Positions 31,363 to 40,832 of a stretch of DNA of 64,000 nt are shown here, piece after piece (positions within the stretch are counted from its first letter, which is position 1; each line of letters opens with the position of its first letter). A program made the translations under genes and the position numbers. Source of the stretch: Gammaproteobacteria bacterium (lineage in GTDB: Bacteria > Pseudomonadota > Gammaproteobacteria > Pseudomonadales > Pseudohongiellaceae); NCBI GenBank assembly GCA_030828385.1, contig JAURCS010000007.1, forward strand, positions 1 through 64,000, written 5' to 3'. The notes under the pieces were generated by a model that saw nothing but the letters and a program-made list of their open reading frames with translations, did not search any database and was not told the origin of the DNA.

Positions 31363-34027
31363 CACCTTCCTTGCTTTCGTCCTCGTCGCTATCCTGGTCC
31401 TCATTTGAATCACTTACTTGTGAAACGTCACTTGCAACAACAGGTGCTTCAACAGCTTCTGATGCCTGCTCTTCAGTGCCAGCTTGAGGATCGTCGATTT
31501 CTTCCGGTTCTTCCACACGCTCAACCCCAACAAGCAATTCTCCTTCCTTGAGCTTGATTAACCGTACCCCCTGGGTTGCGCGGCCCTGGGATGAGACTTC
31601 ATCACAACGGGTTCGCACAAGGGTTCCCTTGTCACTGATCAGCATGATTTCATCACCTTCAAAAACCTGCACAGCGCCAACCACGGCTCCGTTACGCTCA
31701 CTGGTCTGTATTCCAATGACACCTTTACCACCACGGCCTTTGGTTGGAAACTCAGTAACAATTGTTCGTTTTCCATAACCATTTTCACTGACTGCAAGAA
31801 TCTGCCCATGCTCTTCAGGAATAATCATATCTACCATATAGAATTCATTATCAAGACGAATCCCGCGCACGCCTTTGGCTGTTCTTCCCATTGCCCTCAC
31901 ATCACTTTCCTTGAAGCGCACTACCTTGCCTGAACTTGAGTAGAGCATGACATCCTTGGTGCCATCAGTAACGGCGGTTTTCACCAGCGTATCGCCCTCT
32001 TCCAGCTCAAGTGCTTTCAGTCCTACACTGCGTTGTCGCGAAAAGCTGACCAGCGGTGTTTTCTTCACAGTGCCGTTCGCTGTCGCCATGAAAACGAATT
32101 TGCCTTCCTCGTATTCACGAATCGGCAACATGCTGGTGATGCTTTCGCCTTCTTCAAGAGGCAGTATGTTTACTATCGGTTTGCCGCGTGATGTTCTGCT
32201 AGCCAGAGGTATCTGAAATACCTTCAACCAGAACACTTTGCCGGAACTGGCAAAGCATAAAAGCGTGTCGTGACTGCTGGCCACCAGTAGATGCTCGACA
32301 AAATCCTCATCCTTGACAGAAGCTGCTGCTTTTCCGGTTCCACCGCGTCGCTGCGCCTGGTAGTCGGTGAGCGGCTGGCTCTTGGCATAACCACCACTGG
32401 AGATAGTCACGACCCTGTCTTCTTCGGTAATCAGATCTTCGACGGTAAGGTCATGGGTAGAACTGGTGATTTCAGTACGACGGTCATCGCCATATTCCTT
32501 GTCGACATCCTCCAGTTCCTGTCGGATAACTTCCATGAGACGTTCTGAATTACCGAGTATCTCAAGGTATCCGGCAATCTGCTTGATCAGCTCCTGGTAA
32601 TCGTTAATCAGTTTTTCATGTTCAAGGCCGGTCAATCGATGCAGTCTTAACTCAAGGATGGCCTGGGCCTGCTCAGGTGAAAGCCAGTACTCCCCGGCAT
32701 GAAGACCCAGGTTCTCTGGCAAGTCGTCAGGTCGACAGGCATCAGGACCCGCTTCAGCCAGCATGGCTTCCACGCTTTCCGAACGCCAGCTTTTCGCTAA
32801 AAGTTTGACCTTCGCTTCCGCCGAAGTGGGCGAGCTCTTGATCAGTTCGATAACCTCATCAATATTTGCCAGGGCAACAGCCAGACCTTCAAGAATATGG
32901 CCTTTTTCCCGCGCCTTCCTGAGCAGAAAAACGGTACGCCGCGTCACCACTTCACGACGGTGACGAATAAATGCTTCGAGCATTTCCTTCAGGTTGAGAG
33001 TTTTTGGTTCACCATCTACCAGGGCAACCATATTGATGCCAAAGACCATCTGCATCTGGGTCTGGGCAAAGAGATTATTCAGTACAACATCCGCCACCTC
33101 GCCCTTGCGTAATTCAATTACAATGCGCATGCCATCCTTGTCAGATTCATCACGCAATTCAGAAATACCCTCGAGCTTTTTCTCTTTAACCAGCTCGGCA
33201 ATGCGCTCAATCAATCGCGCTTTATTCAACTGATAAGGGATCTCCGTAACAATAATACTTTGGCGTCCGTTGTCTCTTTCTTCAATTTCTGTTTTTGAAC
33301 GAATGTAGATTTTTCCACGTCCGGTACGGTAGGCCTGAACAATCCCGGCTCTGCCACTGATCAATGCCGCGGTTGGAAAATCAGGCCCCTGAATGTGCTC
33401 GAGCAAATCATCTATTTCAAGATTCGGATTAGCCATCAGGGCAGTACAGCCACTGATGACTTCTCTCAAATTGTGGGGCGGAATATTGGTCGCCATACCC
33501 ACGGCGATACCGGATGAACCATTCACCAGCAGGTTCGGCACCCGTGTTGGCATTACATCCGGAATTAGCTCTGTACCATCGTAGTTCTCGGTAAAATCGA
33601 CAGTCTCTTTTTCCAGATCTGCCAGCAACTCATGGGCGATCTTGTCCATACGGATTTCGGTGTATCGCATGGCCGCTGCCGAGTCACCGTCCACAGAACC
33701 AAAGTTGCCCTGCCCGTCAACCAGCGTATAACGCATGGAAAAATCCTGCGCCATCCTGACTATCGTTTCATAGACAGCGGAATCACCATGAGGATGGTAT
33801 TTACCAATTACATCACCCACTACACGGGCAGACTTCTTGTAGGGCTTGTTCCAGTCGTTGGAAAGTTCGCTCATGGCGAACAACACCCGCCGATGTACTG
33901 GTTTGAGACCGTCACGTACATCTGGCAAGGCCCTGCCCACGATTACGCTCATGGCATAATCCAGGTAAGACTGTCTCATCTCGCTTTCAATCGTGACTGA
34001 CTGTATCGGTTCCTGTTCGTCTGTCAT
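31355..34027 (-). CDS. gyrA: DNA gyrase subunit A
   Basis: Topoisomerase II subunit that cuts and rejoins DNA. It has 890 residues. The active-site tyrosine is in [11 protein letters not shown]. The quinolone-resistance region reads [16 protein letters not shown], so the Ser83 equivalent is serine (susceptible form) and the Asp87 equivalent is glutamate. The GyrA box appears as QRRGGTG. It ends in an acidic tail of about 60 residues rich in Glu, Asp and Ser. It is directly followed by pheA with an 8-base overlap. Confidence 0.98.
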   Translation of the reverse strand: MTDEQEPIQSVTIESEMRQSYLDYAMSVIVGRALPDVRDGLKPVHRRVLFAMSELSNDWNKPYKKSARVVGDVIGKYHPHGDSAVYETIVRMAQDFSMRYTLVDGQGNFGSVDGDSAAAMRYTEIRMDKIAHELLADLEKETVDFTENYDGTELIPDVMPTRVPNLLVNGSSGIAVGMATNIPPHNLREVISGCTALMANPNLEIDDLLEHIQGPDFPTAALISGRAGIVQAYRTGRGKIYIRSKTEIEERDNGRQSIIVTEIPYQLNKARLIERIAELVKEKKLEGISELRDESDKDGMRIVIELRKGEVADVVLNNLFAQTQMQMVFGINMVALVDGEPKTLNLKEMLEAFIRHRREVVTRRTVFLLRKAREKGHILEGLAVALANIDEVIELIKSSPTSAEAKVKLLAKSWRSESVEAMLAEAGPDACRPDDLPENLGLHAGEYWLSPEQAQAILELRLHRLTGLEHEKLINDYQELIKQIAGYLEILGNSERLMEVIRQELEDVDKEYGDDRRTEITSSTHDLTVEDLITEEDRVVTISSGGYAKSQPLTDYQAQRRGGTGKAAASVKDEDFVEHLLVASSHDTLLCFASSGKVFWLKVFQIPLASRTSRGKPIVNILPLEEGESITSMLPIREYEEGKFVFMATANGTVKKTPLVSFSRQRSVGLKALELEEGDTLVKTAVTDGTKDVMLYSSSGKVVRFKESDVRAMGRTAKGVRGIRLDNEFYMVDMIIPEEHGQILAVSENGYGKRTIVTEFPTKGRGGKGVIGIQTSERNGAVVGAVQVFEGDEIMLISDKGTLVRTRCDEVSSQGRATQGVRLIKLKEGELLVGVERVEEPEEIDDPQAGTEEQASEAVEAPVVASDVSQVSDSNEDQDSDEDESKEGDE

Positions 34028-34494
34028 AAAACTTCTGTCCTGTTACGCTTGCTGCCAGTAGTTAAGGGTTAAGTCGGCCATGGCGCGACTTTAAGTTCAG
34101 GGTATTGGATCTTGATAATTCTGTCGTTTACGACCTGCTTTGCTTTGAATGCGTGAAACCAGCGGATTCCTGCAGCGAGATATTCGCTTGATTGCAGTCT
34201 TTTGCCTATGTTCATGGGGAAGCTCTCGGGCAAATTCTTGAACAAATCTCTTATTGGTAACACTGGAGTAAATTTAAGGGTGGCGCTGTGCAGGAAATTC
34301 AGCAGGAAAACCCGACTCAGGCACTTCCCCGGAACCCTTAACGCCACCTTTGCAGCCCCGTATTTGTAATGTTTTTTCCCCTTTTTTCAGGGCTCTTTTA
34401 AAGACGCAAATACTAGCACAAAAAGGTCATTACTGACAGCAAAACTACCCGTTTTCCGCAATAATCTGTATACTGCCCCATCTGCCAATAAATC
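34028..34494. other. divergent intergenic region gyrA/mtaD
   Basis: 467 bases without a convincing gene. A 92-codon frame on the minus strand (34069-34347) has no recognisable domain and no good ribosome-binding site. The words GGGTGGCG (about 34278) and CGCCACC (about 34342) are complementary over a long loop. AT-rich stretches near 34370 and 34470 may hold the divergent promoters; TATACT at about 34470 is a possible -10 box for mtaD. Confidence 0.5.
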
Positions 34495-35850
34495 ATGGAA
34501 AATCATACAATTATGTCGAATTCAGAAAGCTCTCTGGAGGGCCTTGAAGCCGACTTTCTCATCCATCCTGAATGGCTCGTTCCGATGTCAGAAAAAGGCC
34601 TGATCCTGACCGATCACAGCCTTGCCATTCTGGACAATAAAATCGTTGCTATCGGGGACACCAATAGTCTGAAACAGAGTATCTCTACCAGGCGCGAAAT
34701 CACGCTGCAAAACCATCTGCTGATGCCCGGGCTAATCAATTCTCATGGCCATAGTCCAATGGCTCTGTTACGCGGCTTTGCTGATGACATCCCCTTGCGT
34801 CCCTGGCTGGAAGAAAAAATCTGGCCTGCCGAAGGACGCTGGGTCAGCGAGGAGTTCGTCCGTGATGGCGCCGCTCTGGCTATCGCCGAAATGCTACGCA
34901 GCGGCACAACAGCTTTCACAGACATGTATTTCTTTCCGGATGAAGTAGCAAAAGTGGCACTTAAAGCCAATATCAGGGCGCTACTTGCCGCACCGGTACT
35001 CGACTTTCCTACCGTTTGGGCGCAAGACGCTGATGAATATATTCGCAAGGCCACTGCTTTAAATGACCGCTACAAGAATAACAATCTGATTCAGGTAGCC
35101 TTTGGCCCTCATGCACCCTATACGGTTTCTGATGACCCGCTCAGGCACATCTCTACGCTGGCAAATGAGCTGGACATCCCGATTCATATTCATGTCCATG
35201 AAAATAGCGCTGAAATAGAGGAAGCAGTTGCCAAAACCGGTATGCGACCGCTGTATCGTCTGAATGAACTGGGGCTATTGTCACAATTAATGCAATGTGT
35301 ACATGCCACGCAGCTGCAGCAAGAGGAAATTAACATGCTTGCAGCGGCGGGAGTTTCCATCGTCCATTGCCCGGCATCAAATGCCAAACTGGCCAGCGGG
35401 CTATGCCAGACACAGGCTATACTTGATGCGGGCATTAATCTTTGTCTGGGCACAGATGGCGCGGCCTCAAACAACGAATTGAACATGATTAATGAAATGC
35501 GCATGGCAGCGCTGTTTGGCAAAGGTGCTGCTGATAAAGCTGGCGCCACTTCCGCCTGGGATGTCCTGCAAATGGCCACAGTCAATGGTGCCCGAGCGCT
35601 TGGCAAGGAAGAGATGCTGGGCACGCTGGAAACAGGCAAATTGGCTGATTGTATTGCTATCGATCTGGGCCAGATAAATACCCAGCCGGTTTATGATCCG
35701 GTCTCCACCCTTGTCTACAGTGCCCAGGGGCACCAGGTCAGCTATGTCTGGGTAGATGGCAAGCTGAATCTTGAAAAGGGAGAGCTGACAATGCTGGATT
35801 CCTCCGAGCTTATAGCCAATGCCAGCGCCTGGGCCAAAAAAATCGGTTGA
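34495..35850 (+). CDS. mtaD: 5'-methylthioadenosine / S-adenosylhomocysteine deaminase
   Basis: Cytosolic amidohydrolase (TRZ/ATZ family) that deaminates methylthioadenosine or related purine nucleosides. 451 residues. Metal ligands: HGH in INSHGHSPMALLRGF, then FGPHAPYTV, HIHVHENSAEIEE and LGTDGAASNNELNM. The start could also be the ATG at 34513. In Pseudomonas the same four-gene order mtaD-ubiG-mupP-yciK lies next to gyrA, which supports the assignment. Confidence 0.92.
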   Translation: MENHTIMSNSESSLEGLEADFLIHPEWLVPMSEKGLILTDHSLAILDNKIVAIGDTNSLKQSISTRREITLQNHLLMPGLINSHGHSPMALLRGFADDIPLRPWLEEKIWPAEGRWVSEEFVRDGAALAIAEMLRSGTTAFTDMYFFPDEVAKVALKANIRALLAAPVLDFPTVWAQDADEYIRKATALNDRYKNNNLIQVAFGPHAPYTVSDDPLRHISTLANELDIPIHIHVHENSAEIEEAVAKTGMRPLYRLNELGLLSQLMQCVHATQLQQEEINMLAAAGVSIVHCPASNAKLASGLCQTQAILDAGINLCLGTDGAASNNELNMINEMRMAALFGKGAADKAGATSAWDVLQMATVNGARALGKEEMLGTLETGKLADCIAIDLGQINTQPVYDPVSTLVYSAQGHQVSYVWVDGKLNLEKGELTMLDSSELIANASAWAKKIG

Positions 35851-35897
35851 GCTATTAGCTACGTAGAAGTAATAACCTAATTAAAAGAGTATTAATC

Positions 35898-36617
35898 ATG
35901 ACTACAGGTTCAACCTGCCAAACCCCTAATGTCGATCGCTCGGAAATTGCCAAATTTGAAGCGCTGGCAAACCGCTGGTGGGATCGCAACAGTGAATTCA
36001 AACCTCTCCATGATATCAATCCATTGCGCGCAGGATTTATTGATCAGCAACTCAACTTGGCAGGCCAGAAGGTGCTGGATGTTGGCTGCGGTGGCGGCAT
36101 TTTAACCGAAGCCATGGCGCAACGGGGAGCTCAGGTTACAGGCATCGATCTGGGTGAGGCACCGCTGGCTGTGGCTAAATTACACTTGCTTGAAAGCGGT
36201 CTGGAAGTGAACTATCAGATGGCCAGTGCGGAAGATTTTTCCCAGGGCCATAAAGAAGCTTTTTCAGTAATCACCTGTCTGGAAATGCTGGAGCATGTAC
36301 CAAACCCGGCTTCAGTTCTGGATGCCTGCTATGAAATGCTGTCTCCAGGTGGGCATCTTTTTGTCTCCACCATAAACCGGAATCCAAAGTCCTACCTTTT
36401 TGCCATTATAGGTGCAGAATATATTCTGCGTATGCTGCCCAGGGGAACCCATGATTATGCGAAATTTATCAAGCCTTCAGAACTTACCGCCATGGCAAGA
36501 AACTCCGGCTTCTGCTTAGAAAAAACCACCGGCATGACCTACAACCCGTTCACACAACAATACTCATTGGGTGAAAATCTTGATGTTAATTACTTGATGT
36601 ATTTGACTAAAGATTGA
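35898..36617 (+). CDS. ubiG: ubiquinone biosynthesis O-methyltransferase
   Basis: SAM-dependent enzyme performing both O-methylations in ubiquinone synthesis. 239 residues. The family start FEALANRWWDRNSEFKPLH is followed by the SAM motif DVGCGGGIL (61-69) and the C-terminal GTHDYAKFIKPSEL block. Second gene of the mtaD-ubiG-mupP-yciK set. Confidence 0.97.
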   Translation: MTTGSTCQTPNVDRSEIAKFEALANRWWDRNSEFKPLHDINPLRAGFIDQQLNLAGQKVLDVGCGGGILTEAMAQRGAQVTGIDLGEAPLAVAKLHLLESGLEVNYQMASAEDFSQGHKEAFSVITCLEMLEHVPNPASVLDACYEMLSPGGHLFVSTINRNPKSYLFAIIGAEYILRMLPRGTHDYAKFIKPSELTAMARNSGFCLEKTTGMTYNPFTQQYSLGENLDVNYLMYLTKD

Positions 36618-36684
36618 ATGTGCTACCAAACTGAATAACAAATACAAAACCCACTAAAACGATACTCGGTAGACTCTGGCAACT

Positions 36685-37341
36685 GTGACTAAAACTGTAC
36701 TCTTTGATCTTGATGGCACCCTGCTCGATACAGAAAGGGATTTCACCCAGATACTCAATGCCCAACTGAGTCATTACGGCGCACCCACTGTAAATCCTCT
36801 GCAGGTGCGTAATAGTGTCAGTAGCGGAGCACATGCATTGATAAAACTCGGCTTCGGCATAGATGAAACCAGTGAGAAATTTATCTCCCACCTTGAAGAA
36901 TTATTAAACCGCTATGACAAGTGTATTCCGCAAACAGAATGTGTTTTGTTTCCCGGCATCGAGGACCTGCTCAATGCACTGGACAGGGATTTAATACCCT
37001 GGGGAATTGTCACCAATAAGCCCAGTCGCTTTACTCTGCCGCTGGTGGAAAAGTTTCCAATATTACAATCCAGCAAGGTAGTAATTTGTGCTGACCAGTT
37101 AAGCAATAGCAAGCCCGACCCTGAAGGCATATTGCGGGCGTGTTCGGAAATGGATTGCTCGCCCGCAGACACTTTTTATGTGGGCGACCATCTGAAAGAT
37201 ATCCAGGCTTCTGAAAATGCCGGCACAAAAAGTATGGCCGTGCGCTGGGGCTATATTCCTGAGGACTCACCCATCGACAGCTGGAATGCAGACTTTATTA
37301 TTAATCATCCTGATGAAATTCTGGATCTGGCTCAACAATAA
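36685..37341 (+). CDS. mupP: N-acetylmuramic acid 6-phosphate phosphatase (MupP)
   Basis: HAD-superfamily phosphatase that dephosphorylates MurNAc-6-phosphate in the cell-wall recycling route found in Pseudomonas. 218 residues, GTG start. HAD motif I is DLDGTLLDT (8-16), motif II is in VTNKPS, and motifs III/IV are in SKPDPEGIL and YVGDHLKDI. Assigned to MupP rather than general phosphoglycolate phosphatase because of its position between ubiG and yciK. Confidence 0.85.
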   Translation: MTKTVLFDLDGTLLDTERDFTQILNAQLSHYGAPTVNPLQVRNSVSSGAHALIKLGFGIDETSEKFISHLEELLNRYDKCIPQTECVLFPGIEDLLNALDRDLIPWGIVTNKPSRFTLPLVEKFPILQSSKVVICADQLSNSKPDPEGILRACSEMDCSPADTFYVGDHLKDIQASENAGTKSMAVRWGYIPEDSPIDSWNADFIINHPDEILDLAQQ

Positions 37342-37388
37342 AATTTTACATTTTCAAAGCAAATGACCATCGAAGGGAGAAAATATAG

Positions 37389-38132
37389 GTGTTTAAATAT
37401 GAAGCTCCGGCAAACCTGCTGAAAGATAAAGTTATTCTGGTTACCGGTGCGGGATCGGGACTTGGACGCGCGGCGTCCCTTGCCTATGCAAAAGCCGGGG
37501 CCACTGTGGTGTTACTGGGAAGCAATACTGGCAAGCTCGAAACTGTCTACGACGAAATTGAAAATGCCGGTGGTGCAGAACCAGCAATCACTCCCCTGAA
37601 TCTGGAAACCGCAAGTGAAGAACACTATCAGGAATTAGTTGACGGAATAGCCACTGCCTTTGGCAGGCTTGACGGACTTTTGAATAACGCAGGGTATATG
37701 GGATCACTAATGCCTTTTCAGACCATGAGCATGGCTCACTGGCAGAAAATCATGCAAATAAATCTGAACGCCGTTTTTTTTCTTACGCGCTTTACCTTTC
37801 CACTATTGCAGCAGGCGGAAAATGCTTCGGTAATTTTTACCAGCTCAAGCGCTGGTAAAAAAGCCCACGCTTACAACAGCGCCTATAGTGTGGCCAAGCA
37901 TGGCGTGGAAGCCCTCATGCAGGTCCTCTTTCTTGAACTGGAGAACACGTCAACTATTCGTGTAAACACCGTTAACCCAGGTCCCTGCGCAACCGCATTA
38001 CGCCGCTCAGCCTTTCCTGCAGAGGACCCCGGCACGCTAGCAAAACCTGAAGACCTGATGGCGGCTTATCTTTATCTGATGGGGAAAGACAGCATTGGGG
38101 AAAATGGCAAACAGTTTTCAGCGCAGGATTGA
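37389..38132 (+). CDS. yciK: YciK family short-chain oxidoreductase
   Basis: Rossmann-fold SDR of 247 residues; substrate not known. NAD(P)-binding TGAGSGLGRA (19-28), structural NNAGYMG, and the catalytic pair in NSAYSVAKHG (Tyr, Lys). GTG start with GGGAG about 10 bases upstream. Last gene of the mtaD operon, followed by a terminator hairpin. Confidence 0.9.
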   Translation: MFKYEAPANLLKDKVILVTGAGSGLGRAASLAYAKAGATVVLLGSNTGKLETVYDEIENAGGAEPAITPLNLETASEEHYQELVDGIATAFGRLDGLLNNAGYMGSLMPFQTMSMAHWQKIMQINLNAVFFLTRFTFPLLQQAENASVIFTSSSAGKKAHAYNSAYSVAKHGVEALMQVLFLELENTSTIRVNTVNPGPCATALRRSAFPAEDPGTLAKPEDLMAAYLYLMGKDSIGENGKQFSAQD

Positions 38133-38148
38133 AACAAGTCGCAAATCG

Positions 38149-38176
38149 CAAAAAAGGCGACTAAATTAGTCGCCTT
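38149..38176 (+). terminator. terminator after yciK
   Basis: AAGGCGACTA, an AAT loop and TAGTCGCCTT form a perfect 10-bp stem preceded by a run of A, 17 bases after the yciK stop. The A-run in front would also serve the convergent transcript. Confidence 0.75.
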
Positions 38177-38211
38177 GTCGGATGCGTCCCTGCGGTCCTT
38201 ATCCGACCTAC
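38177..38211. repeat. REP-like palindrome
   Basis: The 35-base element starts GTCGGATGCGTCCCTGCGG and ends TCCTTATCCGACCTAC. The GTCGGAT and ATCCGAC arms are complementary, and the GATGCG...CTTATCCG-CCTAC layout is close to the E. coli REP/PU unit. It directly follows the yciK terminator in a convergent intergenic region, the usual place for REPs. Confidence 0.75.
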
Positions 38212-38242
38212 AGAAAACCATTGAAGCCTGAGAGAGTGGTTG

Positions 38243-38284
38243 CTTGCCTCTTGCCTCTTGTCTCTTCTCTCTTGTCTCTTGCCT
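38243..38284. repeat. heptamer tandem repeat (CTTGYCT), six units
   Basis: Six head-to-tail seven-base units: CTTGCCT, CTTGCCT, CTTGTCT, CTTCTCT, CTTGTCT, CTTGCCT. It is a non-coding repeat in the convergent gap between yciK and the TonB receptor. Confidence 0.9.
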
Positions 38285-38355
38285 CTTTTATAGAAACCTG
38301 CCGCATCCCTGCACCGCCCACCTTTTTCCTTTTTCCTTTATCTTTTTACTTTCCT

Positions 38356-38383
38356 CTTGAGACTTGTAACTTGTGACTTGTGT
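38356..38383. repeat. heptamer tandem repeat (CTTGNNN), four units
   Basis: Four phased units CTTGAGA, CTTGTAA, CTTGTGA, CTTGTGT, immediately before the 3' end of the TonB receptor gene. The units CTTGTAA-CTTGTGA recur at 58554, and CTTGTAA alone at 54915. Confidence 0.9.
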
Positions 38384-38389
38384 CTATTT

Positions 38390-40483
38390 TTAGAATCGAC
38401 TGCCAACAGTCAAGTAAAGACTCCTGTCCTGCCCGACAAAATAGCGATCCCCTGAAAAGGCTGAAAAAGCATTTACGTCTGCACGCTCAGCATATTTGGT
38501 GTCCAGCAGATTGGTCACCCTGGCGGACATATACCAGTTGTTTCCCGAATCATACTGGTACCGCAGATTCAGCAGATCATGGCCTTCGTATTTGAACAGG
38601 TTGGATTCATCCGAATAATAAGGCCCCATGTGCACCCATTCCAGGTTCATGTTGCTGTTGTTGTTCATCTGCCAGTTCAACTTGGCATTACCGGTCAGCT
38701 TCGGTGCTGTGTCGATATCCTTGCCATCCAGCAAGACGCTAACACCACGCGGCGCGACATTGGAATCATAAGTATGGCGTGCATAGCTGGTGGTCAGGGT
38801 AAAGCTCCATGCCTCATTAATATTGTACTGGGTATTGAGTTCCAGCCCGCGATGCTTGGTGGCACCACCACTGACATTGTTGCGCCCACTGTCCTGGAAA
38901 ATGACATTGTCCTTTTGCATGTAATAGGCAGCCAGCGTGTAAGACAAATTGCCTCGACTGGCACGGTATCCCACTTCAATGCTTTCCATTTCTTCTGATT
39001 CCAGATCGGCGACCAGTTGATTCTGCTGTAATCGATAGAGCTCCGTTGCCTGAGGCGCACGAAATGCCAGCGAAACATTGGTAAAAAACTGTACATTGCT
39101 TTCAAGATCGTGGATCCAGCCCAGTTGCAGGGAATAATTATCAAAATCATCAGTGCGATCACCGGGTCGACTATAGCGACAGGTCCCGGCAGGGTTGAAG
39201 GCGGATGGCGAACAGGAAGAGCCGTCTTGCGCAGTATTGCCATCAATCATCAGGTTATCGTAATCGTATTCCAGGAATTCATAACGCAATCCAAGGGTCA
39301 GTTGATCCTGCTCTGTACTTTGATATTCCAGCAATACATAGGGAGAGATCATGGTGGCGTCTACGGTAAAGTCATATTGTTTACCGGTAGGGAAAGAGCC
39401 AAAACCAAAAGCCTGGGTTTGCTTTAAAAACCCTTCGGAAACCTCAAAATCCACACCGGCAGTCCAGCTTAACGGACCATCACCTTCCGAGCTGTACATG
39501 CTCTGCAGGCCGAATGACTCATGGCCATTTTCTTCCAGCGGCGTGCCTGGCAGAAAGTGCATGAGAAAGGTCATATCGGTATCACGATAATAGGGAGTCA
39601 GCATCCAGCTGCCATTTTCAGTACTCCCCTCGATGCGGCTGTGCAGGCGGAAACTCTGGGCATCACGGAATGCTTCCGGATTTTCATTACTCCTTCTTAC
39701 CGCATCATTCTTGTAAGCCTCAAAGCCACGATCCAGATAACCGGCAGTTTCCTGATTCAGGTTGGTTGCTGCCAGCACGGTAGTAATGCTTATATCCGAA
39801 CCATCATACTGATGGGACAGGTTGAGTTTTTGCTGATCAAAACCGGAATCATCGAGATAGCCGCCATCTGTAGCGCCATTGAAATAGGCACCAAAAGCAT
39901 GCTTTCCCTGTCTGGTGTTAATACCGGCATTCAGGCGCGCATATTCATTGGGCCCCATGTCGATTGAAATATCACCGCCGGGCTCCTGACCCAGAGACGG
40001 GGTAATAACATTGATCGCACCATGTAGCGCATTTACACCGTATAAAACGCTGCCCGGGCCACGCACGATTTCGATATTGGCGGCCTGCTCTGTATTGGCT
40101 TCAAACAGCTGGTTTACATTACAAAAGCCCGCTCCGCGTAAAGGAATTCCATCCTGTGAAGTTTGAAAGGAACCGCAACTGCCCGCCCCGGTGAGGACTG
40201 GAGAGCGAATCCCCAACAGAGACTCCTGACCGTTGCCGCGGTTAAAGACCACGCCGGGAACAGAGTAAAGAACTTCTCCGATATGCACATGACGAATCAA
40301 ATCAAGCGTTTCACTACCCAGCGAATAGATACTGGCGGGAATATCCTGCAACTGGGTTTCCCGTCGCTCTGAAGTGACAATAATGGTCTCCAGAATATTT
40401 TCCTGTGCCATCACCCCTGGTGCACTGCCCGCTGCAAGTAGCATGGCCAGTGGAAGCGATTTGAATCTGAAAGATGTTTTCAT
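38390..40483 (-). CDS. TonB-dependent outer-membrane receptor
   Basis: Energy-coupled outer-membrane transporter of 697 residues. The start at 40483 gives a signal peptide ending PGVMAQ. A TonB-box-like ETIIVTS follows, then the plug domain (LQDIPASIYSLGSE through IEIVRGPGSVLYG) and a beta-barrel ending in the expected aromatic LTVGSRF. The plug has GAINVITP, typical of siderophore/cobalamin/other TBDRs. The substrate cannot be read from the sequence. It diverges from a winged-helix regulator with a 349-base gap, so the pair may be linked. Confidence 0.93.
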   Translation of the reverse strand: MKTSFRFKSLPLAMLLAAGSAPGVMAQENILETIIVTSERRETQLQDIPASIYSLGSETLDLIRHVHIGEVLYSVPGVVFNRGNGQESLLGIRSPVLTGAGSCGSFQTSQDGIPLRGAGFCNVNQLFEANTEQAANIEIVRGPGSVLYGVNALHGAINVITPSLGQEPGGDISIDMGPNEYARLNAGINTRQGKHAFGAYFNGATDGGYLDDSGFDQQKLNLSHQYDGSDISITTVLAATNLNQETAGYLDRGFEAYKNDAVRRSNENPEAFRDAQSFRLHSRIEGSTENGSWMLTPYYRDTDMTFLMHFLPGTPLEENGHESFGLQSMYSSEGDGPLSWTAGVDFEVSEGFLKQTQAFGFGSFPTGKQYDFTVDATMISPYVLLEYQSTEQDQLTLGLRYEFLEYDYDNLMIDGNTAQDGSSCSPSAFNPAGTCRYSRPGDRTDDFDNYSLQLGWIHDLESNVQFFTNVSLAFRAPQATELYRLQQNQLVADLESEEMESIEVGYRASRGNLSYTLAAYYMQKDNVIFQDSGRNNVSGGATKHRGLELNTQYNINEAWSFTLTTSYARHTYDSNVAPRGVSVLLDGKDIDTAPKLTGNAKLNWQMNNNSNMNLEWVHMGPYYSDESNLFKYEGHDLLNLRYQYDSGNNWYMSARVTNLLDTKYAERADVNAFSAFSGDRYFVGQDRSLYLTVGSRF

Positions 40484-40832
40484 GAAGAGTTTTCCCTTAA
40501 AAATTATAGTGACTGATAAAACCGTGCATAACGCCTTTAGCAAAGGTCACTGGCAGCATGTTTTTCATTGAGTTATCTGATCTGGCTGGCGTTTACAGCG
40601 ACTTTTTTCTGATCTTTCTGCCTTTTAAAGTCGTTATCTGACAGAGTGACTCTGCCTGATCCAGGCTGCGGATTCCTGGCCAAACAGGATCCTGAACAGC
40701 TTTCGTGTTTTGCTTAACACCGGGTAGCCAAATTTTGCTATATTCTGCATATTTATTGGCGTTAACCAATGTCTTTGTGTTCCAAAAACCTGATTTTTTC
40801 CTGATGACGAGCTATTGCAAGGGATCTGACCA
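40484..40832. other. divergent control region, TonB receptor / winged-helix regulator
   Basis: 349 bases without a gene. It holds the candidate promoter at 40714-40744. There are also repeated GGATTCCTGGCC/GGATCCTGA-like words around 40670-40700. No Fur box could be identified with confidence. Confidence 0.5.
40714..40744 (+). promoter_or_regulatory. possible extended -10 promoter of the winged-helix regulator
   Basis: TATATT at 40739-40744 is preceded by TG (extended -10, TGC-TATATT). A weak TTAACA lies at 40714-40719 with a 19-base spacer. Confidence 0.35.

Noticed and set aside
31362-31413. Extra N-terminal 17 residues of PheA
   Set aside because: It is the gyrA tail read in another frame; not a degenerate chorismate mutase domain.
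34069-34347. 92-codon frame between gyrA and mtaD
   Set aside because: No recognisable domain, no good ribosome-binding site and unusual composition; treated as intergenic.
38243-38383. Heptamer arrays as a CRISPR array
   Set aside because: Units are seven bases with no unique spacers and no cas genes.
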